Part shown: piece by piece, positions 1 to 8,100 of the stretch
Layout: each line of letters begins with the position of its first letter
Numbering within the stretch: the first letter of the stretch is position 1
DNA from: Desulfamplus sp.
GTDB lineage: Bacteria; Desulfobacterota; Desulfobacteria; Desulfobacterales; Desulfobacteraceae
DNA: 64,000 bases
NCBI GenBank assembly: GCA_015232455.1
Contig: JADFZQ010000017.1
Span: 1 to 64,000 of the forward strand
Direction of reading: 5' to 3'
Translations under genes and position numbers: made by a program
Notes under the pieces: model-generated
What the model saw: the letters and a program-made list of their open reading frames with translations, nothing else
Told to the model about the DNA's origin: nothing
Databases searched by the model: none

Positions 1-138
1 AAAACTGCTATTTCAGATTGCTTAAAACAAACCCATTCAACCTACAAATTGGAATTGGATTCGCTTTTATCCTGCAATTTTCAGAACTTTGAAAAAGCTC
101 AATTACTGACCGTTTAGAGTATATAATCTCCAACGTAG

Positions 139-236
139 GCATAACGCCCAGGGTAACCTGCCGCCGCCACTGAACTTGCCGCGACTAGTGCAATGCTGCT
201 CTGCTCTCGGCGGTCAGGTTGACCCACTTGTTAGCT
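139..236 (-). repeat. attC-like recombination site (integron cassette boundary)
   Basis: Read on the minus strand, the site starts with a simple core AGCTAAC (230-236). It ends with GTTATGC (139-145), close to the GTTRRRY consensus. Inside are long imperfect complementary arms (GGGTCAACCTGACCGCC against GGCGGCAGGTTACCC), as expected for the folded bottom strand of an attC site. It lies directly downstream of the minus-strand ORF ending at 319, where a cassette attC should be. It shares the 15-mer CCGCCACTGAACTTG with the palindromic site at 63678-63735. The assignment rests on pattern only; no integrase is in view. Confidence 0.75.
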
Positions 237-318
237 GCTAAACTACCTGTGTTTCCGCTGGATTCCTGTTTTTTTCATTTTTAACAGTATGGCTCGGCTA
301 ACGATATTGGTTAAAGGG

Positions 319-897
319 TTAATGACAAACTTTTTGAATTATTACTTTATCAGATATGGTTATATCTTCTGGCAAGTTGCTTATAACCACTCCCGAGGAA
401 TAGCGTTGCTTAGTAATTGCAGCAAATATTATATAAAATTTATTTCCGTCGTTTTTATTGCCAATTGTCACATGGGGGAAATATGCAGTCTTGCTAATAA
501 TGTCATCATTTTGAACTGGCTTACTTGACACCCACCATTCATTGCCACCATTCACTTTGACAAATATCGTTATTGATTCATCCTTATTTAGGCTGGCATT
601 TACTTTCACTAAAGCATCAAAGCTTACTTGTATATCTGTGTTATCAGTATCTATTTCGCTGCAGTTACTTATTACTTCGTCATTGGTCGGTCTTATTATT
701 GTTAATGACTGAGTTTTCATAATAGAAAATCCCAATACAATGAGCGATATTGTTAGCAGCAACAAAGATGTTTTTGCTAACGTTGATATATTTAGTTTAT
801 TTTCTTTAACTTGGAATCTTGCCCATACGACAACAATAATAGACAGGACAACTCCAATTAAACTAATAATCAGTGATGAAATTTGTAAAATTTCCAT
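319..897 (-). CDS. cassette-encoded membrane-anchored hypothetical protein
   Basis: A 192-residue protein of no family I recognise. Two hydrophobic segments (about residues 5-27 and 42-62) flank a short charged loop. The remainder is a soluble domain rich in beta-type sequence, probably outside the membrane, with NGGNEWWVSS in its middle. The start codon overlaps the stop of the upstream ORF (TAATG), so the two are translationally coupled. Both lie between attC-like sites at 1258-1351 and 139-236 and so form a two-gene cassette. The pairing with another small membrane protein suggests a complex, but no function can be assigned. Confidence 0.7.
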   Translation of the reverse strand: MEILQISSLIISLIGVVLSIIVVVWARFQVKENKLNISTLAKTSLLLLTISLIVLGFSIMKTQSLTIIRPTNDEVISNCSEIDTDNTDIQVSFDALVKVNASLNKDESITIFVKVNGGNEWWVSSKPVQNDDIISKTAYFPHVTIGNKNDGNKFYIIFAAITKQRYSSGVVISNLPEDITISDKVIIQKVCH

Positions 898-1220
898 TAT
901 ATATTTTTCCCTTCTTTCATGAGTACAGCGATTGAACTAACCCACCCGAAGCCAGCAGTTAGTGCTTCAATCGAATTAGAGGGGTGGAATAAAATGGTCC
1001 CAACGATTGAACCAGTTATTATCACTATGAAGAAGTCTACTCTATAATAGAAAAGATCATTCTTTTGAGGAAAAAATTTCTTAAGAAAGCGGGTTGTTCC
1101 TTGGAACCCCTTTTGATTTGAAAATACATACATCACTACACATCCAAACAATGTAATTGCATAATATAGCAGTGGTTGGAAATATGTATGCTTAACAATC
1201 GCAGATAAGAGATTTTCCAT
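897..1220 (-). CDS. cassette-encoded small integral membrane protein
   Basis: A 107-residue hydrophobic protein with about three predicted membrane helices (residues 15-33, 60-80 and 84-102), separated by a basic stretch around RFLKKFFPQK. No family is recognised. It is the first gene of a two-gene cassette and overlaps the next start by one base. The attC-like site at 1258-1351 ends 38 bases upstream of its ATG, the usual short spacing in cassettes. Small multi-helix proteins of this kind occur as toxins, holin-like proteins or defence subunits, but nothing here decides between them. Confidence 0.65.
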   Translation of the reverse strand: MENLLSAIVKHTYFQPLLYYAITLFGCVVMYVFSNQKGFQGTTRFLKKFFPQKNDLFYYRVDFFIVIITGSIVGTILFHPSNSIEALTAGFGWVSSIAVLMKEGKNI

Positions 1221-1257
1221 TATTCATCCGAATAAGCTTAATTATTGATCCGATAAA

Positions 1258-1351
1258 GCTAACCGGCGAGCAACCACGCCGTCTATGAACCACAAAAATG
1301 GTAAAAAATAAGTTGGCGTGGTTGCTCGTCGGGTTGAGTGCTGGGTTAGAT
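1258..1351 (-). repeat. attC-like recombination site
   Basis: On the minus strand the site opens with ATCTAAC (1345-1351, a perfect RYYYAAC core) and closes with GTTAGCT (1258-1264). The arms CGAGCAACCACGCC and GGCGTGGTTGCTCG are perfectly complementary and enclose an AT-rich loop of about 40 bases. Its length of 94 bp lies within the known attC range. It touches the stop codon of the ORF at 1351-2493 and precedes the ORF at 897-1220, exactly between two cassettes. Confidence 0.8.
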
Positions 1352-2493
1352 TATTTATTCCATGTATCCTTAGCTTTCCATAAATATCCTGCATCATTAT
1401 TAAGAAGAATTTCATTCTCTTTTAAATCATTTGTACCTTGACTAAGTAGTGCATTTCCTAAAACACATAATATTGACATTGGGTTTTCAATAGCTGACAA
1501 AATTGAAGCCACAGTTCCTTTTTTAGCACTTTCAAATATCGGTTCTGATGCTCTTTTTAACCAATTGAATTGATTATTTCTCCTGTGTAATAATATTTCA
1601 TTGTTTATACCTTTGAAGTCTTTAGCTATTTTTGAAGAGTGTTTTGTAAGTATTTTATTTTGATCAGAAGGATCCATCTGAAGTTCTACAAGAAATTCTC
1701 TATAACTCATAAGAAAGTTATCAAGGAGATCCTTATTGTTTTTCCTGAAATTAATTATTTCACTTATTGGCACTGTTGAAATATTAAAAATTTTCAAATT
1801 AAATATCTCATGCAGTAAACCACCTCCTGCTAACCTTCGTATAATCGGCGACTCTTTTACTGGGATAAACTTCTTTTCATTGGCATGAATGACATACTTA
1901 GAATACATGCTATACAGAAATTTATCGTTGCTATCAGACCATATCATAGATGAATTACTTTGTTTGCAAGTCTTTAGAACCTCTATTAATCGATACATAT
2001 TGATATATAAATGAAATAATGTGATGAAATATTTTTCATGTTCTGGAAATTTTTGTATCAACTCATCAAACCGAGTAAACAACGTACCCACATTTCCAGA
2101 AAATTTTACATTTAGTGTTTTAAATATTTTATCTACTTCAGAATAGTAATTATCATAGTATTCTTTATCCTTTGCTTTTGCTACTGAATTAAGTTTATAG
2201 TGAACAGGTTCACAGGAATCAATTATTTCTTTAAACTCATCTGTAATTACAGCATCCAGGAAAATTAGATTTTGAATCTCATGATTTATATTTGTGAATA
2301 CTTTCTTTCCTTTCTTTAAACCTTCTATGCTCTCTTGGGAAAGATAGTCTAAATTGTTTGTGCTTAATATAGCTAGGGGCTTCTCAATAAATAATAAAAT
2401 AAATTTCATTTCCAGCATAAATTGCAAAATGTCTTTTTGCAAAGTTACTGTCATAGAATTAGGAATAAGAGGAATCGTGCCTTCAAGTGTCAT
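1351..2493 (-). CDS. cassette-encoded hypothetical protein
   Basis: A 380-residue, probably soluble and largely helical protein with no motif I recognise. Landmarks are a glycine patch IRRLAGGGLLHEIF near residue 220 and a mildly hydrophobic C-terminal segment (about 330-350, SILSAIENPMSILCVLGNALL) that might contact membrane. Its ATG lies 27 bases from a GTTAGAT core (2520-2526), with GGGAGG 14 bases upstream as a somewhat distant ribosome site. Its stop abuts the attC-like site at 1258-1351. It is read as the second cassette of the left array. Function unknown. Confidence 0.65.
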   Translation of the reverse strand: MTLEGTIPLIPNSMTVTLQKDILQFMLEMKFILLFIEKPLAILSTNNLDYLSQESIEGLKKGKKVFTNINHEIQNLIFLDAVITDEFKEIIDSCEPVHYKLNSVAKAKDKEYYDNYYSEVDKIFKTLNVKFSGNVGTLFTRFDELIQKFPEHEKYFITLFHLYINMYRLIEVLKTCKQSNSSMIWSDSNDKFLYSMYSKYVIHANEKKFIPVKESPIIRRLAGGGLLHEIFNLKIFNISTVPISEIINFRKNNKDLLDNFLMSYREFLVELQMDPSDQNKILTKHSSKIAKDFKGINNEILLHRRNNQFNWLKRASEPIFESAKKGTVASILSAIENPMSILCVLGNALLSQGTNDLKENEILLNNDAGYLWKAKDTWNK

Positions 2494-2519
2494 AAATACT
2501 TACAATACCTCCCTTAGTA

Positions 2520-2550
2520 ATCTAACGACCGGCTTGCACGGCGGCGGCTT
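2520..2550 (-). repeat. partial attC-like site (3' half)
   Basis: Read on the minus strand, this is a GC-rich half-site, GCCGCCGCCGTGCAAGCCGG, followed by TCGTTAGAT, which ends in a perfect GTTRRRY core. The matching RYYYAAC half is not seen. The stop codon of the preceding ORF (2552-2554) falls just before the half-site. Either the 5' half was deleted, or the ORF now runs into the former site. The GC content contrasts sharply with the AT-rich ORFs on both sides, as is usual for attC sites. Confidence 0.5.
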
Positions 2551-2551
2551 T

Positions 2552-3529
2552 TTATCTTATGAATTTTCTCTCAATGACATAAAATAGGGCATTTACTATT
2601 TGTTGATACAATGTTTCATAATTTGCCGATGTGTTAAAAATGTTGTCCCAGACAAGATTATGCCCTGTGGTGTTTCTTAACCGTGCTGTTGCTGTAAATG
2701 CGGTGATAAATGAATCGTCATTAATTGCATCCAAAATATCTTGGAGTGATTCAGCATGGGTTTGGATTCCTTGGCTAAAATCATTTCTAAAAGATGTTGT
2801 AAAAAAAACATTTCCCAAAACATTTACGGGAGTTCCATCATCTTTTGTAGGATATCTATTTTTCAATAGTGACTCAAAAATCAACCCACCGCCAAACAAA
2901 TGGGAGATAATTGGACCAAGGGAACTACCTTCTGTGCTACGAAGGTTTAATTCAATGACTCTCTCAGTTTTTTCCAATAAAAATATATAGAATGCGGAAA
3001 CAATAGTCCGTGTTTGTGGATCTTGAATTAATGTTGAAACAAATTTGTCAATGAAGCCTGCTATGGTAATTGGAGCTAAGCCAGAAATTTGGTTAAACCG
3101 ATTAATCTCATGCTCAAGCAAGTCTCTTATTGTTGAAATAATTCTTCCCGCGACATGTTGCTGTTGTGTTAATGTCAAAAATTGAGCGCCAGGCAAATTA
3201 ATCCAATTTCCGCCAGCATTTTTAACATCTTCTGAGATTGCAGCGTCTAAATAATATAGGGCTTTTTCGTAATTTCTTAAATCAAAAGCCAGCCATGATA
3301 AAAAGAAAAATGGAGTTCCTTTATGAACTTGCTCATACTTTTGTTGATTCCTTTGCCGCAATCGTTGAAGTAACTCCTCATAATCATTAAAGCGCTCATG
3401 AGGCTTGTTTGTGGCATTAATAAGATTGCCTGGACCAAAGGTGGAAAAGAAATTATCCCCTTGTGCCAACGGGAGATGATCAAAATGTTGTAATGCCAAA
3501 TCCACTAGTGGAGTAGTGAGAAAGTACAT
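2552..3529 (-). CDS. first cassette ORF of left array, hypothetical protein
   Basis: A 325-residue protein, apparently soluble and helical, of no family I recognise. A tryptophan/tyrosine-rich stretch (LSWLAFDLRNYEKALYYLDA, about residues 77-96) resembles one tetratricopeptide-like helix pair. A later GPIISHLFGGGLIFESLL is loosely like the GGGLLHEIF patch in the neighbouring ORF at 1351-2493; both read GGGL(I/L)xE. The ATG follows AGGAGAT at a good distance and lies 23 bases after the hairpin leader ending at 3552. It is therefore the promoter-proximal gene of the array. Function unknown. Confidence 0.65.
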   Translation of the reverse strand: MYFLTTPLVDLALQHFDHLPLAQGDNFFSTFGPGNLINATNKPHERFNDYEELLQRLRQRNQQKYEQVHKGTPFFFLSWLAFDLRNYEKALYYLDAAISEDVKNAGGNWINLPGAQFLTLTQQQHVAGRIISTIRDLLEHEINRFNQISGLAPITIAGFIDKFVSTLIQDPQTRTIVSAFYIFLLEKTERVIELNLRSTEGSSLGPIISHLFGGGLIFESLLKNRYPTKDDGTPVNVLGNVFFTTSFRNDFSQGIQTHAESLQDILDAINDDSFITAFTATARLRNTTGHNLVWDNIFNTSANYETLYQQIVNALFYVIERKFIR

Positions 3530-3551
3530 TTTATCTCCTAATTTATACAGT

Positions 3552-3669
3552 TAACCATTTATTATCAGGTCATTCTTACCTGATAATACCTTACATTCCA
3601 TATTATCAAGGAAACATTTCCTTGATAACACCCTAAATCACAACTTATCAGGTCAATCTGCCCTGATAA
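3552..3669 (-). repeat. array leader, copy 1: three hairpins ending in a GTTA core
   Basis: A block with three perfect or near-perfect palindromes at 3562-3586 (TTATCAGGT arms), 3603-3628 (TTATCAAGGAAA arms) and 3645-3669 (TTATCAGG arms). Aligned by eye with 59982-60099 in inverse orientation, about 105 of 118 bases match. Similarity ends at ATGGTTA on the cassette side, where GTTAACT/GTTAGGC resembles an integron core. The block precedes the first cassette gene in both arrays. Possible roles are an attI-like site, an operator cluster or a structured mRNA leader. Confidence 0.8.
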
Positions 3670-3683
3670 TAACTACAACAGGC

Positions 3684-3713
3684 TGTTATCAGGGCAATAT
3701 ATAATCTGATAAC
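3684..3713. repeat. fourth palindrome next to leader copy 1
   Basis: GTTATCAG and CTGATAAC form 8-bp arms around a 14-base AT-rich spacer. The arm has the same TTATCAG word as the three leader hairpins, but this element has no counterpart in the right-hand copy. It may be an extra operator half-site pair or an older duplication of the unit. The bases from 3714 to 3793 are AT-rich and contain the inverted repeat AGAGCCT/AGGCTCT (3768-3795) at the end of the efflux operon, without a T-tract. Confidence 0.5.
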
Positions 3714-3793
3714 ATACCTCATTAAATATTAAATAAATTCCGACAACTCCACAATTCCATAATCCTCAGAGCCTTTGAATATTTAAACAGGCT

Positions 3794-5071
3794 CTAAAAA
3801 TTCTCTCCAATCAAAGATTGAACCTCAATAGCTATTACATTCTCAAGATAATATAGTTGCAGAAGATTAAATCTTGCTTCAGCATAGAGAAGGTTAAAAT
3901 CTCCAACTCGTGTTAAAGTTATTGTTCCATTAAGGTAAAGCCCCCTTGCATCTTCATAGTTGTCATTTGATAAAACAACGGTCTCTTCTTGGAGTTTAAT
4001 TCTTTTATTTAAACTATCAACTTCAGTTCTAAGTTTGTTTAATATGCCTGAGATAGATTTTTCAGCTTGACGCAAAGTTGCTTCACGGCTCTTTTTATCT
4101 GCTCTTGCAGATGCAATGTTTGCATCAATGGTACCGCCATCATAGAAATTCCAACTCATTTGTGCTCCTACATTCCATGATGCCTCCATATCTTCGGCTT
4201 TTTCTCCGATATACTCTGTTCCAGCAATTAGAGATAATGCTGGCTTTGATTCATCTTTTGCAATACTTAGGCTCTTTTCTGCAACACTTACGGCTTGTTG
4301 AGCTTTTTTTATGTCAATTTGTTGCTTCTCTTTATAAAGAATCTCAAGTTTTGTCAGCTTTTCATTAAGAGTCTGAGGACGTATAAGACCTCCTTCTGGA
4401 ACTAAAAGTGTTTGAGTCTCTTCGCCTGTTTCGCCAATAGCCAAGTTAAAGTCAACAAGTGCTGTATGAAATTCACTCTGACCAGAACTTAAGGCATCTT
4501 CTGCAACATGAAACTGAAGTTTTGCCTCTCTTACATCTAAGTTTGTAACCATTCCAGCTTCAAAAAGGTCTGTTGCATCGTTTAACTCATCAGTTCTTTG
4601 TTTTACCCTATCTTTTAGGACAGTTATTCTTGCCTGTTGATAAAGAACAGCAAGAAAAGCATTAGCTACTTGTTTTGAAAGATCGCGTTTCATTGAGCTT
4701 TCTTGTGTTTGTGCAAGTTTTATTAGGTTCTCTTTTAACGCACGGCTTTCACTTATTCTATCTCCTGCCCACAAAAGTTTACTTGCAGTTAATTCAGTTG
4801 ACATCTGACGATCTGGTGTTGCAATAAATGGATTATCTTCGGCAGTAGTTCCAAGTTCATAATACTTAACTGAGGTATCTACCCTTGGCTTTGTAAAGGC
4901 ATCAACTTTTTTAGCTTCAGCATCTGAGTATTTACGACTCTCTTCAATTACTCTTGCCTGATCAGAAGATGACAGAGCCTTTTTAATAGCATCTTCAAGC
5001 GTTATTGCATTAGCGTAACTGCTGCAAAATAGAGTAAATATTAATATTGTGAATTTAATATTGTTCATCAT
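3794..5071 (-). CDS. TolC-family outer membrane efflux protein
   Basis: Outer-membrane channel of a tripartite RND pump. The start is placed at the ATG at 5071 because TAGGAG lies 10 bases upstream and a typical signal peptide follows (NNIKFTILIFTLFCSSYANA, cleaved before ITLEDAI). The upstream in-frame ATG at 5134 lies within a dispersed palindrome. ITLEDAIKKAL is the usual TolC-family opening. Two long helical repeats follow, with the characteristic glycine/asparagine turns (LFEAGMVTNLDVREAKL and YLNGTITLTRVGDFN). Its length of 425 residues suits the family. It is the last gene of an operon with the adaptor and the pump. The substrate cannot be predicted. Confidence 0.93.
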   Translation of the reverse strand: MMNNIKFTILIFTLFCSSYANAITLEDAIKKALSSSDQARVIEESRKYSDAEAKKVDAFTKPRVDTSVKYYELGTTAEDNPFIATPDRQMSTELTASKLLWAGDRISESRALKENLIKLAQTQESSMKRDLSKQVANAFLAVLYQQARITVLKDRVKQRTDELNDATDLFEAGMVTNLDVREAKLQFHVAEDALSSGQSEFHTALVDFNLAIGETGEETQTLLVPEGGLIRPQTLNEKLTKLEILYKEKQQIDIKKAQQAVSVAEKSLSIAKDESKPALSLIAGTEYIGEKAEDMEASWNVGAQMSWNFYDGGTIDANIASARADKKSREATLRQAEKSISGILNKLRTEVDSLNKRIKLQEETVVLSNDNYEDARGLYLNGTITLTRVGDFNLLYAEARFNLLQLYYLENVIAIEVQSLIGENF

Positions 5072-5122
5072 AACTATTTTTCTCCTAAAAAAATTATTAA
5101 TTTTCCTGTTTTTGGAACATAA

Positions 5123-5150
5123 GTAAAGATGCACAACCGTTCGTCTTTAC
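5123..5150. repeat. dispersed GTAGAGAC-type palindrome (degenerate copy)
   Basis: GTAAAGATGCAC and the partner TCGTCTTTAC form an imperfect hairpin around AACCGT. It sits in the 120-base gap between the pump and channel genes. It belongs to the family also found at 11497, 18805, 22202 and 48840. With no strong T-tract it is more likely a REP-like element than a terminator. Confidence 0.6.
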
Positions 5151-5191
5151 AGTTTAAGATTTGATTCAAATTACTGAGTAATAAAATATTT

Positions 5192-8100
5192 TTAAATAAA
5201 ACGAGATGTTACCCACGCTTTAATTTTTTCTGTTATCTCGTACTCAACTGGAACAAAAAGAAGTATTAATGTTGTTGCACTGGACAGTCCTGTTACAAAA
5301 GCTGTTGCCATAGGTGCCCAAGCTACTGATTTTTGAGGAATTCCAATGACCATTGGCAACATTCCCAATATGGTAGTAAAAGTTGTAATTAAAACAGGTC
5401 TCATACGTGCCTTAGATGCACTAATTACAGCTTCACGCAATGACAACCCTCTTTTTCTCTCTTGATTCATAAAGTCAATCAACACAATCGCATCATTTAC
5501 AGCAACTCCAGCCAACCCCACAACTGCAAGAAAACTGCCTATTGTAAACACAGAGCGGGTAAAAAACATTCCAAACACTACGCCGATAAATGCAAATGGA
5601 ATTGCTGACAGAATAATGAGAGGCTGTAGATAATCGTTAAATTGGGAGGAAAGCACAAGATAGATTCCCATGACAGCAATCAAGAATGCAAACATCAAAG
5701 ACTTATACGCTCTTGATGTGCTTTCAAACTCTCCGCCAAAATTTAAAGTAACCCCGGGATACATTGGAGCAATTTTTTCAAAGTAGTCTGATGCAAGAAC
5801 AGTAACTCTGCCTGCTGATAACTTTGAACCCTCTTTAATATCTGCGGTAATTGTAAGAGTCGGTTTTCCATTATAACGGTTTCGTATATCTGGCTCTTGA
5901 ACATAGTTTGCTGTGGCAATATCACCAATATAAATTGGAGTGGAGCTATGTTCAATTATTGGAACTTCAAGAATATCAGTAGGTGCTGTAATACCCGATT
6001 TTTTTATATATTGCTCTGAGCTTGAAATTGTGGAGATGTTTTGCTCTTTAGCATCAATTAGTTTGCTTGTTGGATTTATACTTTTCTCTGAATTATCCTC
6101 AACTCTTGCAAGGCGGACTAAAATTGGAATCTCTTCGCCATCAACTCTAAAATTACCACCGCTCATTCCATTTAAAGTGCCTGCAATCAAGCCTGTTGCC
6201 ATTCTTGTGTCCAATCCATAAACAAGAGCCTTTTTCTGATCAACTGTGTGGCGAACAACTGTCTGGTTATCTGCACGGTTATCATCAAGGTTTACAAGGT
6301 CTGCAAAAGATGGGTCTTTTTTTAGATATTCAAGCATCTTGTCAGATAGAAGTTGAGCCTCCTCAATTGTGCCTGCTGAAATTCTAATATTTACAGCTTT
6401 TCCAACTGGAGGTCCTGTATTTTCGCCAAACACATCCATTACAGGACGACCTCCCCACTCTTTATGGTGAATCTCTGCAAACTTTGCAAGTCTATCTCTT
6501 ACAATATCAAGATAGGCATTTACATCATTATCTTTTACATCAGGAAGGTTCATATCTTCTTGCGACGGCATCTCAACGACAATATTGCCGTAATGCTGAG
6601 ATCTATGCTGCTCATAATCTTTAGTCTCCATCATACCAGCAACACCGTTGACACTTCCAACTTCATCTTTCCCAAAAGAGAGAAGATAGTTAGACATATC
6701 ACGAATAACCTTGTCTGTCCCTTCAACAGAGATTCCAGGGGGCATTTTAAATGCAATGTGATAACGCAGATAGCTGTCTTCAAAGAATTTAACTTTAATC
6801 AATGGAACAAGTCCAGTTACAGATAAAAGCATCATTGCTAACGAAACCAAAAACAGAGCTGTAACTAAAAATATGCCAGTGATTTTATGGTTAAGAAGAA
6901 ATGCGAGAATTGAATTGTAGATTTTCCACATCAAACTAAAAAGATTGGCTCTAATGCTATTATTTTTTAAATTTTCTATATTGTTTTCTGATAAATCCTT
7001 TTCTATCAATTTTTTTTCTAAGACATCCGTTTTTATAGTAACAGCCTCATCCCTTTTTGGTCCCCAGTCAATAATATGAATAGGCAGACAGAAAACAGCT
7101 TCTGTCAATGACGCACACAAAGCAAAGGTTACAGCTTTGGGGATAACGCTGAAAAAATCTCCTGTTGTGCCTGTCATAATAAGCATTGGTAAAAATGCGA
7201 GAATTGTAGTCAAAGCTGAACTTGAAACAGGAAGGATAACTTCTGATGCACCGTCAACTACAGAATCATGAAGTGTTTTTCCCATCTCAAAATGGCGATA
7301 GACATTCTCCACAATGATAATTGCATCATCAACAATAATTCCAGAGACAAGCACAAATGAGAAAAGGCTGATTGTATTGATAGATTGCCCTGAATATTTG
7401 ACAATAATCAAAGTTACAAGAAACGAAAACGGAATGCCGATAGCTGTGAGCATGGCATTCCTAAATCCAAGTGTAACCCATAAAATCAAAGTAACTAAGA
7501 TCATTCCAAGAATTAAATTGCCGCCAAGAGTATTTACAGATTCGTTTATCTCAACTGTGGAATCATAGGTTGTGATAATAGAGAGTCCATCTGTTTTGTG
7601 CTTTTCTTCATAAGATTTGACCATCTCTTTAACTCTCTCTGCAATGGTTACAGAGTTTCCGCTATCCTCTTTTTGAACTAACAATTTTATAGTGCTGATG
7701 CCATTCACAGAAGGTATGGTGTCAGGGTCTCTGTGTCTAACTCCTGACGAGGTTGTTAAATCCCGAACATGGATAAAGTTGCCGTCTCCATCTTTTCTTA
7801 CCACAACGTCAAGAACCTCCTCTTGAGAATCAAGAGTGCTGCCAGTATCAAGCATCATATTTTGATTGCCCTTTTTAAAGCGACCAGTTGGAATGCGTGT
7901 GTTGTATGATTTGATTGCGTTGGCAACTTCATTAAAAGAGACTCCTATATCACGTAACTTTACAGGGTCAATATTTACATGAAACTCTTTTTCATATTCT
8001 CCAGAAATATCAACAGATTGAACTCCGTCAATTTTAATAAGATTACTTTTAAGCTCATCAGCCAAAAGTTTGAGAGTTCTATTTTCAAGCTCACCAATAA

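Noticed and set aside
1-138. Possible 44-residue minus-strand ORF starting inside the attC at 139-236
   Set aside because: The frame is short, without a ribosome site, starts within the recombination core and ends before the window edge; composition is not protein-like.
3562-3713. CRISPR-like spacing of the TTATCAGG palindromes
   Set aside because: The repeats are palindromes of unequal type, and the spacers between them are conserved in the second copy, so they are not acquired spacers. No cas gene is near.
3768-3795. Inverted repeat AGAGCCT/AGGCTCT as terminator of the efflux operon
   Set aside because: On the coding (minus) strand no T-tract follows, so it is not listed as a terminator.
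5069-5134. Longer N-terminus for the TolC-like protein
   Set aside because: The extra 21 residues overlap a dispersed palindrome and lack a ribosome site; the inner ATG has both a ribosome site and a signal peptide.
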